Assembly: GCA_019634615.1 (NCBI GenBank) | Contig: JAHCAZ010000013.1 | Location: 1 to 64,000, forward strand | From: Opitutaceae bacterium | Lineage (GTDB): Bacteria > Verrucomicrobiota > Verrucomicrobiia > Opitutales > Opitutaceae | Length of the DNA: 64,000 bases | Direction of reading: 5' to 3' | Shown here: positions 26,874-36,902 of the stretch, piece after piece | Layout: each line of letters begins with the position of its first letter | Numbering within the stretch: position 1 is the first letter of the stretch | Position numbers and translations under genes: made by a program | The notes under the pieces: generated by a model | The model's database searches: none | Told to the model about the DNA's origin: nothing | What the model saw: the letters and a program-made list of their open reading frames with translations, nothing else

Positions 26874-27779
26874 CTAACGACGACCGGCCCGCGGCGCGGT
26901 GAGTTCCGCCAGTTGCGCGGTGAAGGGTTGCGGCCTCAGCCCCAGCTCGGTCGCCAGCGGCTCCACCGCCAGGGCGAGACAGGCCGGGCGGGTCGCCGCG
27001 GCGGCCGGCTCATCCGCCCGCGTCACCGCCACGATGGGCGCGTCCCGCTCACCCAGCCCGAAATGTGCGCGGACCCGGCACCCGATCTCGTGGCGCGAGA
27101 GCAGGTCCGCGCCGGCCCAGTGCCGGATGCCGGTGATCCCCGGGCGCCCGAGCAGCGCGAGCAGCACGGCGGCCACGCCGGCCGCGGTGCAGGTCTGCCG
27201 GAACTCGTCGGTGAACAGCCGCGCCGTGCGCCCCGCCTTCCAGTCGAGCAGCAGGCGCTCGTGCAGGCTGCGCTGCCGGTTGAAACTGTCGCCCATGAGC
27301 AGCGGCAGCCGCACGACCACCGTGCGCGCCGGCGCCGCCGCGAGGACCGCCCGCTCGCCCGCGAGTTTCTGGCGGCCGTAGAGGTTGATCGGCCGCGGCT
27401 CGTCCGCCGGCGCATGCGGCGTCGTGCGATCGCCGGCGAAGACCTGCTCCGAGGACAGGTGGAGGAGGCGGAGGCCCGACTGCGCCAACTGCCCGGGCAG
27501 GCGGACATTCATGGCCTCCGCGCCGGCCGGATCGGCGAGGCAGGCGCCGGGCTCCGACACGGCCGCGCAGTTCACGATCACGTCGGGCCGCGCCGCCTGC
27601 AGCGCGGCCGCCACGGCGCCGGCCGCCGTCAGGTCGAGGATCTCCATCCGGGCCAGCCCGGGCACGAGGACCTGGGTCTGCCGCCAGACGGTGCCGATGA
27701 CCTCATGCCCGGCTGCCGCCGCCGCACGGGCCACGGCGGCGCCGACCAGTCCTGATGCTCCCGTGAGGAAGATCCGCAT
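26874..27779 (-). CDS. RmlD-like SDR sugar-nucleotide reductase
   Basis: Extended SDR protein of the dTDP-4-dehydrorhamnose reductase type. 301 residues. NAD(P) motif TGASGLVGAAVA at residues 6-17, VIVNCAAVSEPGACLADP, the catalytic Ser/Thr region HLSSEQVFAGD and YGRQK (YxxxK). No rmlABC genes lie nearby, so the substrate may be another nucleotide sugar or the protein may have diverged (RmlD-like proteins include the methionine adenosyltransferase beta type). 18 bases before the lipoate ligase-like gene on the same strand. Confidence 0.82.
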   Translation of the reverse strand: MRIFLTGASGLVGAAVARAAAAAGHEVIGTVWRQTQVLVPGLARMEILDLTAAGAVAAALQAARPDVIVNCAAVSEPGACLADPAGAEAMNVRLPGQLAQSGLRLLHLSSEQVFAGDRTTPHAPADEPRPINLYGRQKLAGERAVLAAAPARTVVVRLPLLMGDSFNRQRSLHERLLLDWKAGRTARLFTDEFRQTCTAAGVAAVLLALLGRPGITGIRHWAGADLLSRHEIGCRVRAHFGLGERDAPIVAVTRADEPAAAATRPACLALAVEPLATELGLRPQPFTAQLAELTAPRAGRR

Positions 27780-27791
27780 GCCGCTACGGTC

Positions 27792-29336
27792 TCAGGCGTC
27801 CAGGAGCCGGCGGGCCACGCGGACAAACTCGCTCAGGGCGTACGGCTTCGGCAGCGAGCACTGGTGCTCGGGCGCGAGCCACACGAGGGTCTGCGGGGCG
27901 TTCTGCTGGCAGGTGTTGAGCACCCGCAAGCCCGGTTGCTCGGCATGCAGGGTGCGCGCGAGGTTGGTGCCGGACCCGGCCAGGTCGGCCACGAGCAGGC
28001 GCACCCCGCGCGACTTCGCCCGCACCTTGGCGCGGGCCTCGGTCGGCTGCCGGGCCTCCACCACGCGGTAGCCGTCATCCTTGAGCACGCCGGCGATCAG
28101 GCGGCGCAGCACGTCGTCGGGCTCCACCAGCAGCACGGTCTCGGTGCCACGGATCCGCGGCACCGGCGCCACCGGAGTGACACCCGGCCGCGCGGAGACC
28201 GGCTGGCGGGCCTCGGGCAGCATGATTTCGAACGTCGAGCCCGCGGTGGGCTCGCTGCGCACGTTGATGAAGCCGCCGCTCTGCTGCACCACGCCATAGA
28301 CGAGCGCGAGGCCCAAGCCGGTGCCCTGGCCCTCGGGCTTGGTGGTGAAAAAGGGCTCGAAGAGGTGCTTCTGGGTCTCGGCGTCCATGCCGACGCCATT
28401 GTCGGTGACCGTGAGGGTCACGTAACGGCCCGGCGGGCAGTCGGTGAGGCGGCGGTTGAAGAGCGGGCGGATCTCGCGGTTGGCGGTGCGGATCGTCACC
28501 CGGCCGTGCTCGCGCAGGGCGTCGCGGGCATTGATCGTGAGGTTGAGCAGCACCTGCTGGAACTGCGCGGGGTCCGCCCGCACGTTGCCGAGGTCCGCCG
28601 CGAGCTCGAGGACCAGCTGCCCGGCGCTGCCGAGCAGGCGCTCGAGGATCTCGGCGTTGTCGCGGACGATCTGGTTGAAATTGACGACGCGCGCGTCCAT
28701 GGCCTGCCGGCGGCCGAAGGCGAGCAGCTGGCGGGTGAGAGCGGCGGCCTTGCGCCCGGCGCGGTGGATCTCGCCCACCTCGTGGAGGGCCCGCGGCCGG
28801 TCGGCCACCTGGGTGGAGAGCAGCTCGCAGTAGCCGTTGATGACGGAGATGAGGTTGTTGAAGTCGTGTGCCACGCCGCCGGCGAGCCGGCCGAGGGCGT
28901 CGAGCCGCTGGGCGTGCACCAGCGCCTCCTGCAGGCTGCGCTTCTCCGTCATGTCCCGGTAGGCGGCGACGTAGTACCGGCCGCCCCCGGCAGGGATGCG
29001 GCTGAAGGTCCACGCCGTGTAGATCATCGATCCATCCTTGCGCAGCAGGTAGCCTTCGCCGGCGAGCGGCCCGGGCCGGGCCTGGCGCAGCCAGCGCCCG
29101 AGGCGGTCGCGGTCGGTGCGCTCGAGGTGCAGGCCGGCCTGGACGGTGCCGGCGAGCTCCGCGGGCGTGTAGCCGGTCATCGTGCAGAACTGGTCGTTGG
29201 CAAACACGAGCGCGCAGTCGCCGCGGCGCGGCGCCCGGCGGCAGATGACGACACCCTCGCCCTGGGCGCGCAGGGCTGCGGCCAGCAGGGACGCGGGCGC
29301 TCCAGCCGGGACCGGGGCGGAACGGCGCTTTTTCAC
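27792..29336 (-). CDS. Hybrid PAS sensor histidine kinase with receiver domain
   Basis: Soluble hybrid two-component kinase, 514 residues, no membrane segment. PAS domain about 20-130 (VFANDQFCTMTGYTPAEL; DGSMIYTAWTFSRI), HisKA with H157 in LAGGVAHDFNNLI, ATPase motifs N269, DNGVGM (312-317) and GTGLGLALVYG, then a receiver domain from about 399. The receiver keeps E405/D407, the phosphoacceptor D451 and the PKP lysine. Its Asp region (LLVADLAGSG) is somewhat unusual. GTG start overlapping the pdxH stop (GTGA) indicates coupling. The signal sensed is unknown; output is probably a separate response regulator. Confidence 0.88.
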   Translation of the reverse strand: MKKRRSAPVPAGAPASLLAAALRAQGEGVVICRRAPRRGDCALVFANDQFCTMTGYTPAELAGTVQAGLHLERTDRDRLGRWLRQARPGPLAGEGYLLRKDGSMIYTAWTFSRIPAGGGRYYVAAYRDMTEKRSLQEALVHAQRLDALGRLAGGVAHDFNNLISVINGYCELLSTQVADRPRALHEVGEIHRAGRKAAALTRQLLAFGRRQAMDARVVNFNQIVRDNAEILERLLGSAGQLVLELAADLGNVRADPAQFQQVLLNLTINARDALREHGRVTIRTANREIRPLFNRRLTDCPPGRYVTLTVTDNGVGMDAETQKHLFEPFFTTKPEGQGTGLGLALVYGVVQQSGGFINVRSEPTAGSTFEIMLPEARQPVSARPGVTPVAPVPRIRGTETVLLVEPDDVLRRLIAGVLKDDGYRVVEARQPTEARAKVRAKSRGVRLLVADLAGSGTNLARTLHAEQPGLRVLNTCQQNAPQTLVWLAPEHQCSLPKPYALSEFVRVARRLLDA

Positions 29337-29971
29337 GGCGCGAGGCGTTCGACGATCCAGCTGCCGTCGGTCTCGCGCCGATAGCGCAGCCGGTCATGCA
29401 GGCGATTGCGCCGGCCCTGCCAGAACTCGACGGTTTCCGGGTTCAGGCGGTAGCCGCCCCAGTGCGGGGGCAGGGGCACGGGCCGGCCGGCATGCTTTTT
29501 TTCCAGGGCCTTGAAATTGTCCTCCAGCACGCTGCGCCCGGAGACAATCGTGCTCTGCGGCGACGCCCAGGCACCGAGCTGGTGCGCGAGCGGCCGGCTG
29601 TGGAAATAGGCCTCCGCCTCCTCGCGGGCGACCCGGGTGACCGTGCCCTCCACGATCACCTGGCGCTCCATCGCGATCCAGGGGAAGACCAGCGCCGCGC
29701 GGGGGTTGGCCTCGAGCTCGCGGCCTTTGCGGCTCTCGTAGTTGCTGTAGAACACGAACCCGCGCCCATCCACGCCCTTCAGCAGGACGGTGCGGGCGCC
29801 GGGCCGGCCGTCGCGGGTCGCCGTCGCCAGCGTCGCCGCGTTGGGCTCCGGGATCTTGGCGGCGCCCGCCTCGGTGAACCACTTGTCGAACTGGCGGAAG
29901 GGATCCTTGGTCAGGTCCGTTTCGGCCAGACCGGCCAGGGTGTAATCCTTCCTGAGGTGCGCCATCGACAT
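29333..29971 (-). CDS. pdxH: Pyridoxamine/pyridoxine 5'-phosphate oxidase
   Basis: FMN enzyme producing pyridoxal 5'-phosphate. From the ATG at 29971 it has 212 residues, the family norm. Motifs: AHLRKDYTLAGLAETDLTKDPFRQFDKWF at the start, RTVLLKGVDGRGFVFYSNYESRKG (FMN site), EGTVTRV, FHSRPLAHQLGAWASPQS and the C-terminal RLNPETVEFWQGR.NRLHDRL..R, all standard. Longer in-frame starts add unrelated residues. Translationally coupled to the sensor kinase downstream. Confidence 0.96.
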   Translation of the reverse strand: MSMAHLRKDYTLAGLAETDLTKDPFRQFDKWFTEAGAAKIPEPNAATLATATRDGRPGARTVLLKGVDGRGFVFYSNYESRKGRELEANPRAALVFPWIAMERQVIVEGTVTRVAREEAEAYFHSRPLAHQLGAWASPQSTIVSGRSVLEDNFKALEKKHAGRPVPLPPHWGGYRLNPETVEFWQGRRNRLHDRLRYRRETDGSWIVERLAP

Positions 29972-30155
29972 GTTGTCGCCACCCTGACCCGCCGGCCAGA
30001 ACCTGTCAAAAGTCATCTCGCCAGCACAGCGACGATCCGCCCCTTCGCCAAAAAAGGCGCTCGCATCGGTCCCCCGGCCTTCGCGAGCATGGGTCCACAC
30101 GGTTCCACGCTCCGTCCGGGCCGCCGTTCGATCAAATCCTCAACCCGTTTCCACC

Positions 30156-31397
30156 GTGACGCCTTTCGCCTACATCGACGCCCATGCTTCCGACCTCGTC
30201 GCCCGCCTCCAGCAACTCGTCGGTATCCCCACCGTCAATCCACCCGGCCAGAACTACGACGCCATCACGTCCTACCTGGCGCATGAGCTGACCGCCGTCG
30301 GCCTGCAGACCCGCCGCTACCCGATCCCGCCGCGCCTGCTGCGCCGCGCCCTGCCGCCGGAGCAGCACGCCTTCCCGCGTTTCAACGTGCTCGGCAAGCT
30401 CGCCGCGCGCGGCGCCAGCAAGACGATCCACTTCAACGCGCACTACGACGTCGTGCCCGTCTCCGGCCAGTGGCGCCACGGCAGCCCGTTCAGCGGCGCC
30501 GTGGAGCGCGGCTGGATCTTCGGCCGCGGCACCTCCGACATGAAGGGCTCCATGACGAGCCTCCTCCTCGCGCTGCAGGCCCTGCGCGCCACGCGCACGG
30601 CGCCGCGGATGAACGTCGAGGTCTCGTTCACGGCCGACGAGGAGACCGACTCGGTGCTCGGTACCGGCTGGCTCGTGAAAAACGCCCCCATCCGCCCCGA
30701 CTACGCCATCGTCATGGAAGGCGGCGAGGCCAACACCGTCTGCTGCGGCCACAACGGCGTCGTCTGGCTCGAGGTCACCGTGCACGGCAAGGCCGCCCAC
30801 GGCTCCGTGCCCGAGAAGGGCATCAACGCGCTCGAGAAGATGTCCGCCCTCGTGCTCGGCCTCGAGGCCTACAAGCGCCGGCTCGCGCGCCGCCGTTTTG
30901 TCACACCCGAGGGTCTCACGATGCGACCCACGATAAACGTCGGCGGCGTCTTCAGCGCCGGCGAGGGCGGCAAGATCAACACCGTGCCGGCGCTCGCGAG
31001 ATTCTCGATCGACCGCCGCGTGCTCGCGATCGAGACCGTCGCCGCCGCCGAGCGGGAACTCCGCGCCGCGCTCGCCGCGGCCGCACGCCAGATCCCCGAC
31101 TGCCGCATCACCGTGGCCAAAGTCTCCGAAAACCACCCGTGCTTCCACGCGCCGAAGCACCCGTTCTTCACCGCCATGGCCGGCTGCGTCACCCGCGTGC
31201 GCAAGCAAAAGGCGGTCTTCAACGTCTCGACCGGGTTCAACGACATGCATTTCTTCGCCCACCACCTGAAGATCCCGACGCTCGGCTACGGCCCCGGCGG
31301 CGAGGACTACCACGCGGTGAACGAGCGCGCGAAGCTCAGCGAACTCGTCGCCTCCGCGAAGATCTACGCAGAGTTGCTGACGACGTTCGCGGGCTAG
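30156..31397 (+). CDS. M20-family metallopeptidase (ArgE/DapE-like)
   Basis: Zinc-dependent deacylase or peptidase. 413 residues from GTG at 30156. M20 signatures: FNAHYDVVPVSGQWRHGSPFSG (first His ligand), GRGTSDMKGSM (bridging Asp), TADEETDS (general base Glu), and the C-terminal His in YGPGGEDYHAVNE. The dimerisation-domain segment HGKAAHGSVPEKGINA is conserved. Could be acetylornithine deacetylase, succinyl-diaminopimelate desuccinylase or a general dipeptidase; neighbours do not resolve this. Confidence 0.87.
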   Translation: MTPFAYIDAHASDLVARLQQLVGIPTVNPPGQNYDAITSYLAHELTAVGLQTRRYPIPPRLLRRALPPEQHAFPRFNVLGKLAARGASKTIHFNAHYDVVPVSGQWRHGSPFSGAVERGWIFGRGTSDMKGSMTSLLLALQALRATRTAPRMNVEVSFTADEETDSVLGTGWLVKNAPIRPDYAIVMEGGEANTVCCGHNGVVWLEVTVHGKAAHGSVPEKGINALEKMSALVLGLEAYKRRLARRRFVTPEGLTMRPTINVGGVFSAGEGGKINTVPALARFSIDRRVLAIETVAAAERELRAALAAAARQIPDCRITVAKVSENHPCFHAPKHPFFTAMAGCVTRVRKQKAVFNVSTGFNDMHFFAHHLKIPTLGYGPGGEDYHAVNERAKLSELVASAKIYAELLTTFAG

Positions 31398-31400
31398 GCC

Positions 31401-31979
31401 TCACCCCGCCCAGCCGCGGCGGATCATGCTGATCGCGATCGCGGCCAGCAACATCGAGATGATCTTCGAGATCGCGCGCATGCCGGTCGGGCCGATCTTG
31501 CGGCCGAGCCACTCGCTGTAGTGCAGCGCGAGCACGACGAGCCCGAGATTCACCACCAGCGCGACCAGCGTCATGACCAGGCCCTGGGTCTGCGCCAGCA
31601 GCAGCAGCGTCGTGATCGACGCGGGCCCCGCGATGAGCGGCATGCCCAGCGGCACGATGCCGAAATCATCGGGCAACTTCTCCGGCTCCGCCGCCGATTG
31701 GATCAAGTCCTTCGCCGCGAGGATGAAGAGGATGAGCCCGCCCGCGATCTGGAAGTCTCCCACCGAGATGCCGAGCGCGGTGAACACGCTCTGCCCCAGG
31801 AACAGGAACCCCAGCGCGACCAGGCCACCCGTCCACGTGGCCTGATCCGCGATCTTGTGTCGCCGCTCCGGCGTCACGCCCTGGCCCATCCCCAGAAACA
31901 CCGCCGCCAGCCCGATGGGGTCGATCGCGACGAACAGGGGAATGAACGCCAGAATAAACCGTTGGAGCAGATCGGCCAT
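31401..31979 (-). CDS. MarC family integral membrane protein
   Basis: UPF0056/MarC family, function not established (originally named from the mar locus without a proven resistance role). 192 residues, six hydrophobic segments, with PLFVAIDPIGLAAVFLGM near the start, the repeat-type GLPLIAGPAS motif (GMPLIAGPASITTLLLL) and a SKIISMLLAAIAISMI end. Convergent with the M20 gene, 3 bases apart. Confidence 0.93.
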   Translation of the reverse strand: MADLLQRFILAFIPLFVAIDPIGLAAVFLGMGQGVTPERRHKIADQATWTGGLVALGFLFLGQSVFTALGISVGDFQIAGGLILFILAAKDLIQSAAEPEKLPDDFGIVPLGMPLIAGPASITTLLLLAQTQGLVMTLVALVVNLGLVVLALHYSEWLGRKIGPTGMRAISKIISMLLAAIAISMIRRGWAG

Positions 31980-32056
31980 GCCCGCGAGTATCCCCGCGCC
32001 CCCTAAACCTGCAAGCCTCGGCCGGTCCGCCCCCCAAGCCCGGGTTCGCCCCGTGC

Positions 32057-32079
32057 TTTGTCACGTAATACGTGACAAA
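32057..32079. repeat. Palindromic element, family F copy 2 (intergenic)
   Basis: Perfect 11-1-11 palindrome with arm TTTGTCACGTA, in the 163-base gap between marC and the GH88-like gene. Same family as the in-frame copies in oleD and rlmN. Here it is outside any gene I would call. The rest of the gap holds no other clear feature. Confidence 0.85.
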
Positions 32080-32142
32080 CCGTCCGATGCTTTTCGCCCT
32101 TGTTTCGCCTCCGCGGAGGCCGCAAGGTTCCCTCCCCATTTT

Positions 32143-33555
32143 ATGAAAATCGACGCCAAGCTTACGCCACAGAAGCTGCAGAAGAAGGTCGCCCGCGTGT
32201 TCGAGCTCGCTGGACAGAAGATCCGCGCCATCGACGCCGCCTGGGACTCCGCCAAGGGCACGCCCGTCTTCACCGTGAAGGGCCAGTACACCTCGCGCGG
32301 CTGGACCGAGTGGACCCAGGGCTTCCAGTTCGGCATGTCGTTCCTCCAGTACGACGCCACCGGCGACGAGAGCTTCCTGCAGCTCGGCCGCGAGAAGACC
32401 CTCAAGTACATGGCGTCGCACGTCTCGCACGTCGGCGTGCATGACCACGGTTTCAACAACGTCTCCACCTACGGCAACCTCCGCCGCCTCATGCTCGAGG
32501 GGAAGATCCCCTGCGACCTCAACGAGCTCGCCTACACCGAGATCGCCCTGAAGGCCTCCGGCGCCGTGCAGGCCGCCCGCCACGCCGCCACCAATGTCCG
32601 CACGCCCTGGTCGCCGGTCGCCGGCAGCCCCGGCGTCGTCCCGAGCGGCTACATCTACTCCTTCAACGGCCCGCAGTCCCTGTTCTCCGACACGATCCGC
32701 TCCATGCGCGCGCTCGTGGTCGCGCACCAGCTCGGCCACGTGCTGATGGGCGAGGGCGACAAGCCCATCAACCTCCTGCACCGCGCCATCGAGCACGCCG
32801 CCACCACGGCCCGCTTCAACGTCTTCTTCGGCCAGGGCCGCGACAGCTACGACGTGCGCGGCCGCGTCGCCCACGAGTCGATCTTCAACCGCAACGACGG
32901 CCAGTTCCGCTGCCCGAGCACGCAGCAGGGCTACTCGGCGTTCACCACGTGGACCCGCGGCGCCGCCTGGATCATCTGCGGCTACGCCGAGCAGCTCGAG
33001 TTCCTCGAGACCGTCAAGGGCGCCGACCTCGACGCCGTCGGCGGCCGCCGCGCGGTGACCAACCTCTTCCTCGAGACCGCCCGCGCCGCGAGCGACTACT
33101 ACATCGACGGCTACTCGGCCCTCGACGGCGTGCCGTACTGGGACAGCTGCGCGCTCAACACGCACAAGCTCGGCGACTTCACCAAGAAGAAGGCCGACCC
33201 GTACAACGACCACGAGCCGGTCGACAGCTCCGCCGCCGCCATCACCGCCCAGGGCCTCCTGCGCCTCGGCAACTACCTCGCCGCCAACGGCGAGAAGGCC
33301 GCGGGCAAGAAGTACTTCCAGGCCGGCCTCACCATCGCCAACACGCTCTTCGCCGAGCCCTACCTCTCGACCGACAAGAAGCACCAGGGCCTCCTCCTGC
33401 ACAGCGTGTACCACCGCCCGAACGGCTGGGACCACATCCCGAAGGGCCGCAAGGTCCCGTGCGGCGAGTCCTCGATGTGGGGCGACTACCACACGATGGA
33501 GCTCGCGCTGCTCATCCAGCGCCTGGCGAACGGGCAGTACTACACGTTCTTCTAA
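32143..33555 (+). CDS. Glycoside hydrolase family 88/105-like protein
   Basis: Alpha/alpha-barrel hydrolase related to unsaturated glucuronyl/rhamnogalacturonyl hydrolases, which act on 4,5-unsaturated uronic acids left by lyases. 470 residues from the ATG at 32143; no signal peptide, so cytoplasmic. Features: W-rich start (SRGWTEWTQGFQFGM), HVGVHDHGFNNVST with D101 equivalent to the conserved HD.GF Asp, TTWTRGAAWIICGYAE and DSSAAAITAQGLLRLG. The usual second catalytic Asp is less certain. Followed by a PHP phosphatase 6 bases later. Confidence 0.8.
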   Translation: MKIDAKLTPQKLQKKVARVFELAGQKIRAIDAAWDSAKGTPVFTVKGQYTSRGWTEWTQGFQFGMSFLQYDATGDESFLQLGREKTLKYMASHVSHVGVHDHGFNNVSTYGNLRRLMLEGKIPCDLNELAYTEIALKASGAVQAARHAATNVRTPWSPVAGSPGVVPSGYIYSFNGPQSLFSDTIRSMRALVVAHQLGHVLMGEGDKPINLLHRAIEHAATTARFNVFFGQGRDSYDVRGRVAHESIFNRNDGQFRCPSTQQGYSAFTTWTRGAAWIICGYAEQLEFLETVKGADLDAVGGRRAVTNLFLETARAASDYYIDGYSALDGVPYWDSCALNTHKLGDFTKKKADPYNDHEPVDSSAAAITAQGLLRLGNYLAANGEKAAGKKYFQAGLTIANTLFAEPYLSTDKKHQGLLLHSVYHRPNGWDHIPKGRKVPCGESSMWGDYHTMELALLIQRLANGQYYTFF

Positions 33556-33561
33556 GCCGAC

Positions 33562-34380
33562 GTGTCCGCACCGCTCCTCTACGAATCCCACTGCCACACC
33601 ACGCTCTGCAAGCATGCCACCGGCACGCCGGCCGAGTATGCCGCGCAGGCCGAGGCGCGCGGGCTGAAGGGGATCATCTTCACCTGCCACTGCCCGCTGC
33701 CCGACGGCATCTCGGCCGCCGTGCGCATGGCGCCGGAGCAGTTTGAGGACTACGTGGCGCTCATCGCGGCGACCCGCGCGCAATTTGCCGGCCGGGTCGA
33801 CGTGCGCGTCGGGCTCGAGAGCGATTTCTTCCCGGGCACCGAGGCGTGGCTGGAAAAGCTGCACGCGCGGCACCCGTTGCACCACGTGCTCGGTTCCGTG
33901 CACATGCAGGTGCCCGAGTACCGGGCGCGGTATTTCCGCGGCGACTGGTTCGACTACCAACAGACGTACTTCCAGCACCTCGCCGACTCCGCCGAGACCG
34001 GGCTCTACGACACCCTCGCGCATCCCGACCTCGTGAAAAACGAGGCCCCGGCCGCCTGGCAGTTCGAGCGCATCCGACCCTTCATCGCCCGCGCCCTCGA
34101 CCGCATCGCCAAGACGGGCGTGGCGATGGAGCTGAACACCAGCGGACTCCAGAAGGCCATCTCCGAGATCAACCCGAGCCCTACCATGCTGGGCATGATG
34201 CGCGAGCGCGGGATCCCGGTTGTCCTCGGCTCCGACGCCCACGTGTCGCGCCGCGTCGGCGACGGCTACGCCGATGCCCTGCGCACGTTGCAGTCGGTCG
34301 GCTACACCGAGATCAATTTCTTCCTCGAGCGGAAACGCCAAACCGTGCCGATCGCGGCCGCGCTGGCGTCGCTGCGGTAG
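33562..34380 (+). CDS. PHP-family histidinol-phosphatase-like protein
   Basis: Metal-dependent phosphatase of the PHP superfamily (HisK type). 272 residues from GTG at 33562. Metal motifs: YESHCHTTLCKHATG (HxH and His), FTCHCPLPDG, GLESDFFPG, HHVLGSVHM, LAHPDLVK and GSDAHVSRRVG. May carry out the histidinol phosphate step of histidine synthesis, though HisK relatives have other substrates. Six bases after the GH88-like gene, so possibly co-transcribed. Confidence 0.85.
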   Translation: MSAPLLYESHCHTTLCKHATGTPAEYAAQAEARGLKGIIFTCHCPLPDGISAAVRMAPEQFEDYVALIAATRAQFAGRVDVRVGLESDFFPGTEAWLEKLHARHPLHHVLGSVHMQVPEYRARYFRGDWFDYQQTYFQHLADSAETGLYDTLAHPDLVKNEAPAAWQFERIRPFIARALDRIAKTGVAMELNTSGLQKAISEINPSPTMLGMMRERGIPVVLGSDAHVSRRVGDGYADALRTLQSVGYTEINFFLERKRQTVPIAAALASLR

Positions 34381-34389
34381 GGTGTAGCC

Positions 34390-35367
34390 TCAACCCAACG
34401 TCTGCTCGACGAACGCCATATCGGCCGCGGTCAGCTCGCGGCTGGCGCCGGCGAGGTTGCAGGCGACCTGGCGCTCGTTGCGGAAGCCGGGGATGACGCA
34501 AGCGACGTTCGGGTGGTTCAGCACGTAACGCTGGGCCACGGCGGCAAGGTCCTCGGTGGTGGAACCAAAACGTGACTTGAGCTGCGCCATCTTCGGCTTC
34601 AGCGCGCGCAGCTTCTCGGGCGAGAAGCGGTCGCTGTTGCGACGGTGGTCACCCTCCTCGAATTGCGGCGGCTTTTCGGGGTCGAACTTGTCGAGCAGCA
34701 GCCCCTGTGCGAGCGGGCTGAAGGCGACGAAGGACATCCCGTGCTCCGCCAGCAACCGCGGCACCACGCCGCCCGGCCGGATGAAGTCGCGCGCCAGCGC
34801 ATGCGCCCAGGATTGCAGCACCGTCGGCTTCACCACCGGCACGGCGCGGGCGAAGTCGGCGTCGCTGTACGCGCTCTGGCCCTTGAGCCGTACCTTGCCC
34901 TCGCGCACCAGCGCATCGAGTACGGCCGCGGCGCCCGGGAGCCATTCGGCGTTGGGACCAAAATCGCCATGGTGGAGGTAATAGATGTCGATGTAGTCAC
35001 GGCCCAGGTTCTTGAGCGACTGCTCGCACTGGTGCCGGATGTGCAGCGGATCGAAGGCGTGCTCGGCGGTGCCAGGGAAGTGGCCGACCTTGGTCGCGAT
35101 CACGTAATCGGTGGACTTGAGCCCGAGCTTCTTCAGCACGCGCGCCAGCATGCGCTCGGCCTTGCCGTTGCCGTAAACGTCGGCGTTGTCGAAATGGTTC
35201 ACGCCGGCGTCCACCGCGCGTTTGATCGCGGCCGTGATGTCGTCCTCGTTCACATTAGCCCAACCGTTGGCCTGGCCATTGACCCAGTTGAGGCCGCCCA
35301 TCGTCCAGCAGCCGAGACTGATCTCCGAGACCTTGACGTCACTCTTCCCGAGGGGGCGGTATTTCAT
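34390..35367 (-). CDS. Aldo/keto reductase
   Basis: NADPH-dependent aldo/keto reductase of the YhdN/Tas-like group. From ATG at 35367 it has 325 residues: KYRPLGKSDVKVSEISLGCW, the catalytic Asp/Tyr in NHFDNADVYGNGKAE, the Lys in VIATKVGHF, the His in YIDIYYLHHGDFGP, and the C-terminal VACVIPGFRNERQVACNL cofactor loop. The physiological substrate is not evident. Divergent from rlmN across a family A repeat. Confidence 0.92.
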   Translation of the reverse strand: MKYRPLGKSDVKVSEISLGCWTMGGLNWVNGQANGWANVNEDDITAAIKRAVDAGVNHFDNADVYGNGKAERMLARVLKKLGLKSTDYVIATKVGHFPGTAEHAFDPLHIRHQCEQSLKNLGRDYIDIYYLHHGDFGPNAEWLPGAAAVLDALVREGKVRLKGQSAYSDADFARAVPVVKPTVLQSWAHALARDFIRPGGVVPRLLAEHGMSFVAFSPLAQGLLLDKFDPEKPPQFEEGDHRRNSDRFSPEKLRALKPKMAQLKSRFGSTTEDLAAVAQRYVLNHPNVACVIPGFRNERQVACNLAGASRELTAADMAFVEQTLG

Positions 35368-35429
35368 GCCGGCGAGCAAAACCAGTGGGCGGCCGGCGAC
35401 AACCCCGCATATTACGAACCGTCCGAACC

Positions 35430-35569
35430 TTTAACCACGGATTACACGGATGGCACGGATTCAATCCGAGGTAACCACTGATGAACACTTATGAACACTG
35501 ATTGGGATCAGTGATGATCAGTGGTTTATCCGGTTTGGATCCGTGTCATCCGTGTAATCCGTGGTTAAA
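35430..35569. repeat. Palindromic element, family A copy 4 with a different insert
   Basis: Outer arms at 35430-35460 and 35539-35569, a perfect 31-bp inverted repeat (TTTAACCACGGATTACACGG...). Instead of the GGCCACAAAAGG module found in the other copies, the centre holds another inverted repeat, AACCACTGATGAACACT...AGTGATGATCAGTGGTT. It occupies the region between the divergent aldo/keto reductase and rlmN genes (35368-35609). Confidence 0.9.
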
Positions 35570-35609
35570 AACTCCTGTCCTTTATCGCCGTAGCACCTAT
35601 GCCCTCGTT

Positions 35610-36713
<1,104 letters not shown>

Positions 36714-36726
36714 GAGACCGGAGATC

Positions 36727-36896
36727 TTTTACCACGGATTACACTGATCACGCGGATGTAGCGCGGAGAGATGGCCACATAAGGCGCAAGAGGCACAAAA
36801 ACAGATACCATATTCTGTGCCTTTTGTGCCTTCTGTGGCCATCAATCGACGCTTCATACGCCAGATCCGTGTAATCCGTGCAATCCGTGGTTAAAA
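36727..36896. repeat. Palindromic element, family A copy 5
   Basis: Lies between the convergent rlmN and the 712-residue gene. Outer arms begin TTTTACCACGGATTACACTG and end CAATCCGTGGTTAAAA with several mismatches; inner arms ATGGCCACATAAGGCGCAAG and CTTCTGTGGCCAT. It is the most diverged copy of the family. Confidence 0.88.
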
Positions 36897-36902
36897 ATAA
36901 CC

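Noticed and set aside
31855..32142. N-terminal extension of the GH88-like protein
   Set aside because: The open frame continues upstream through the antisense of marC and the family F palindrome, but the residues have no similarity to the family; ATG at 32143 is used.
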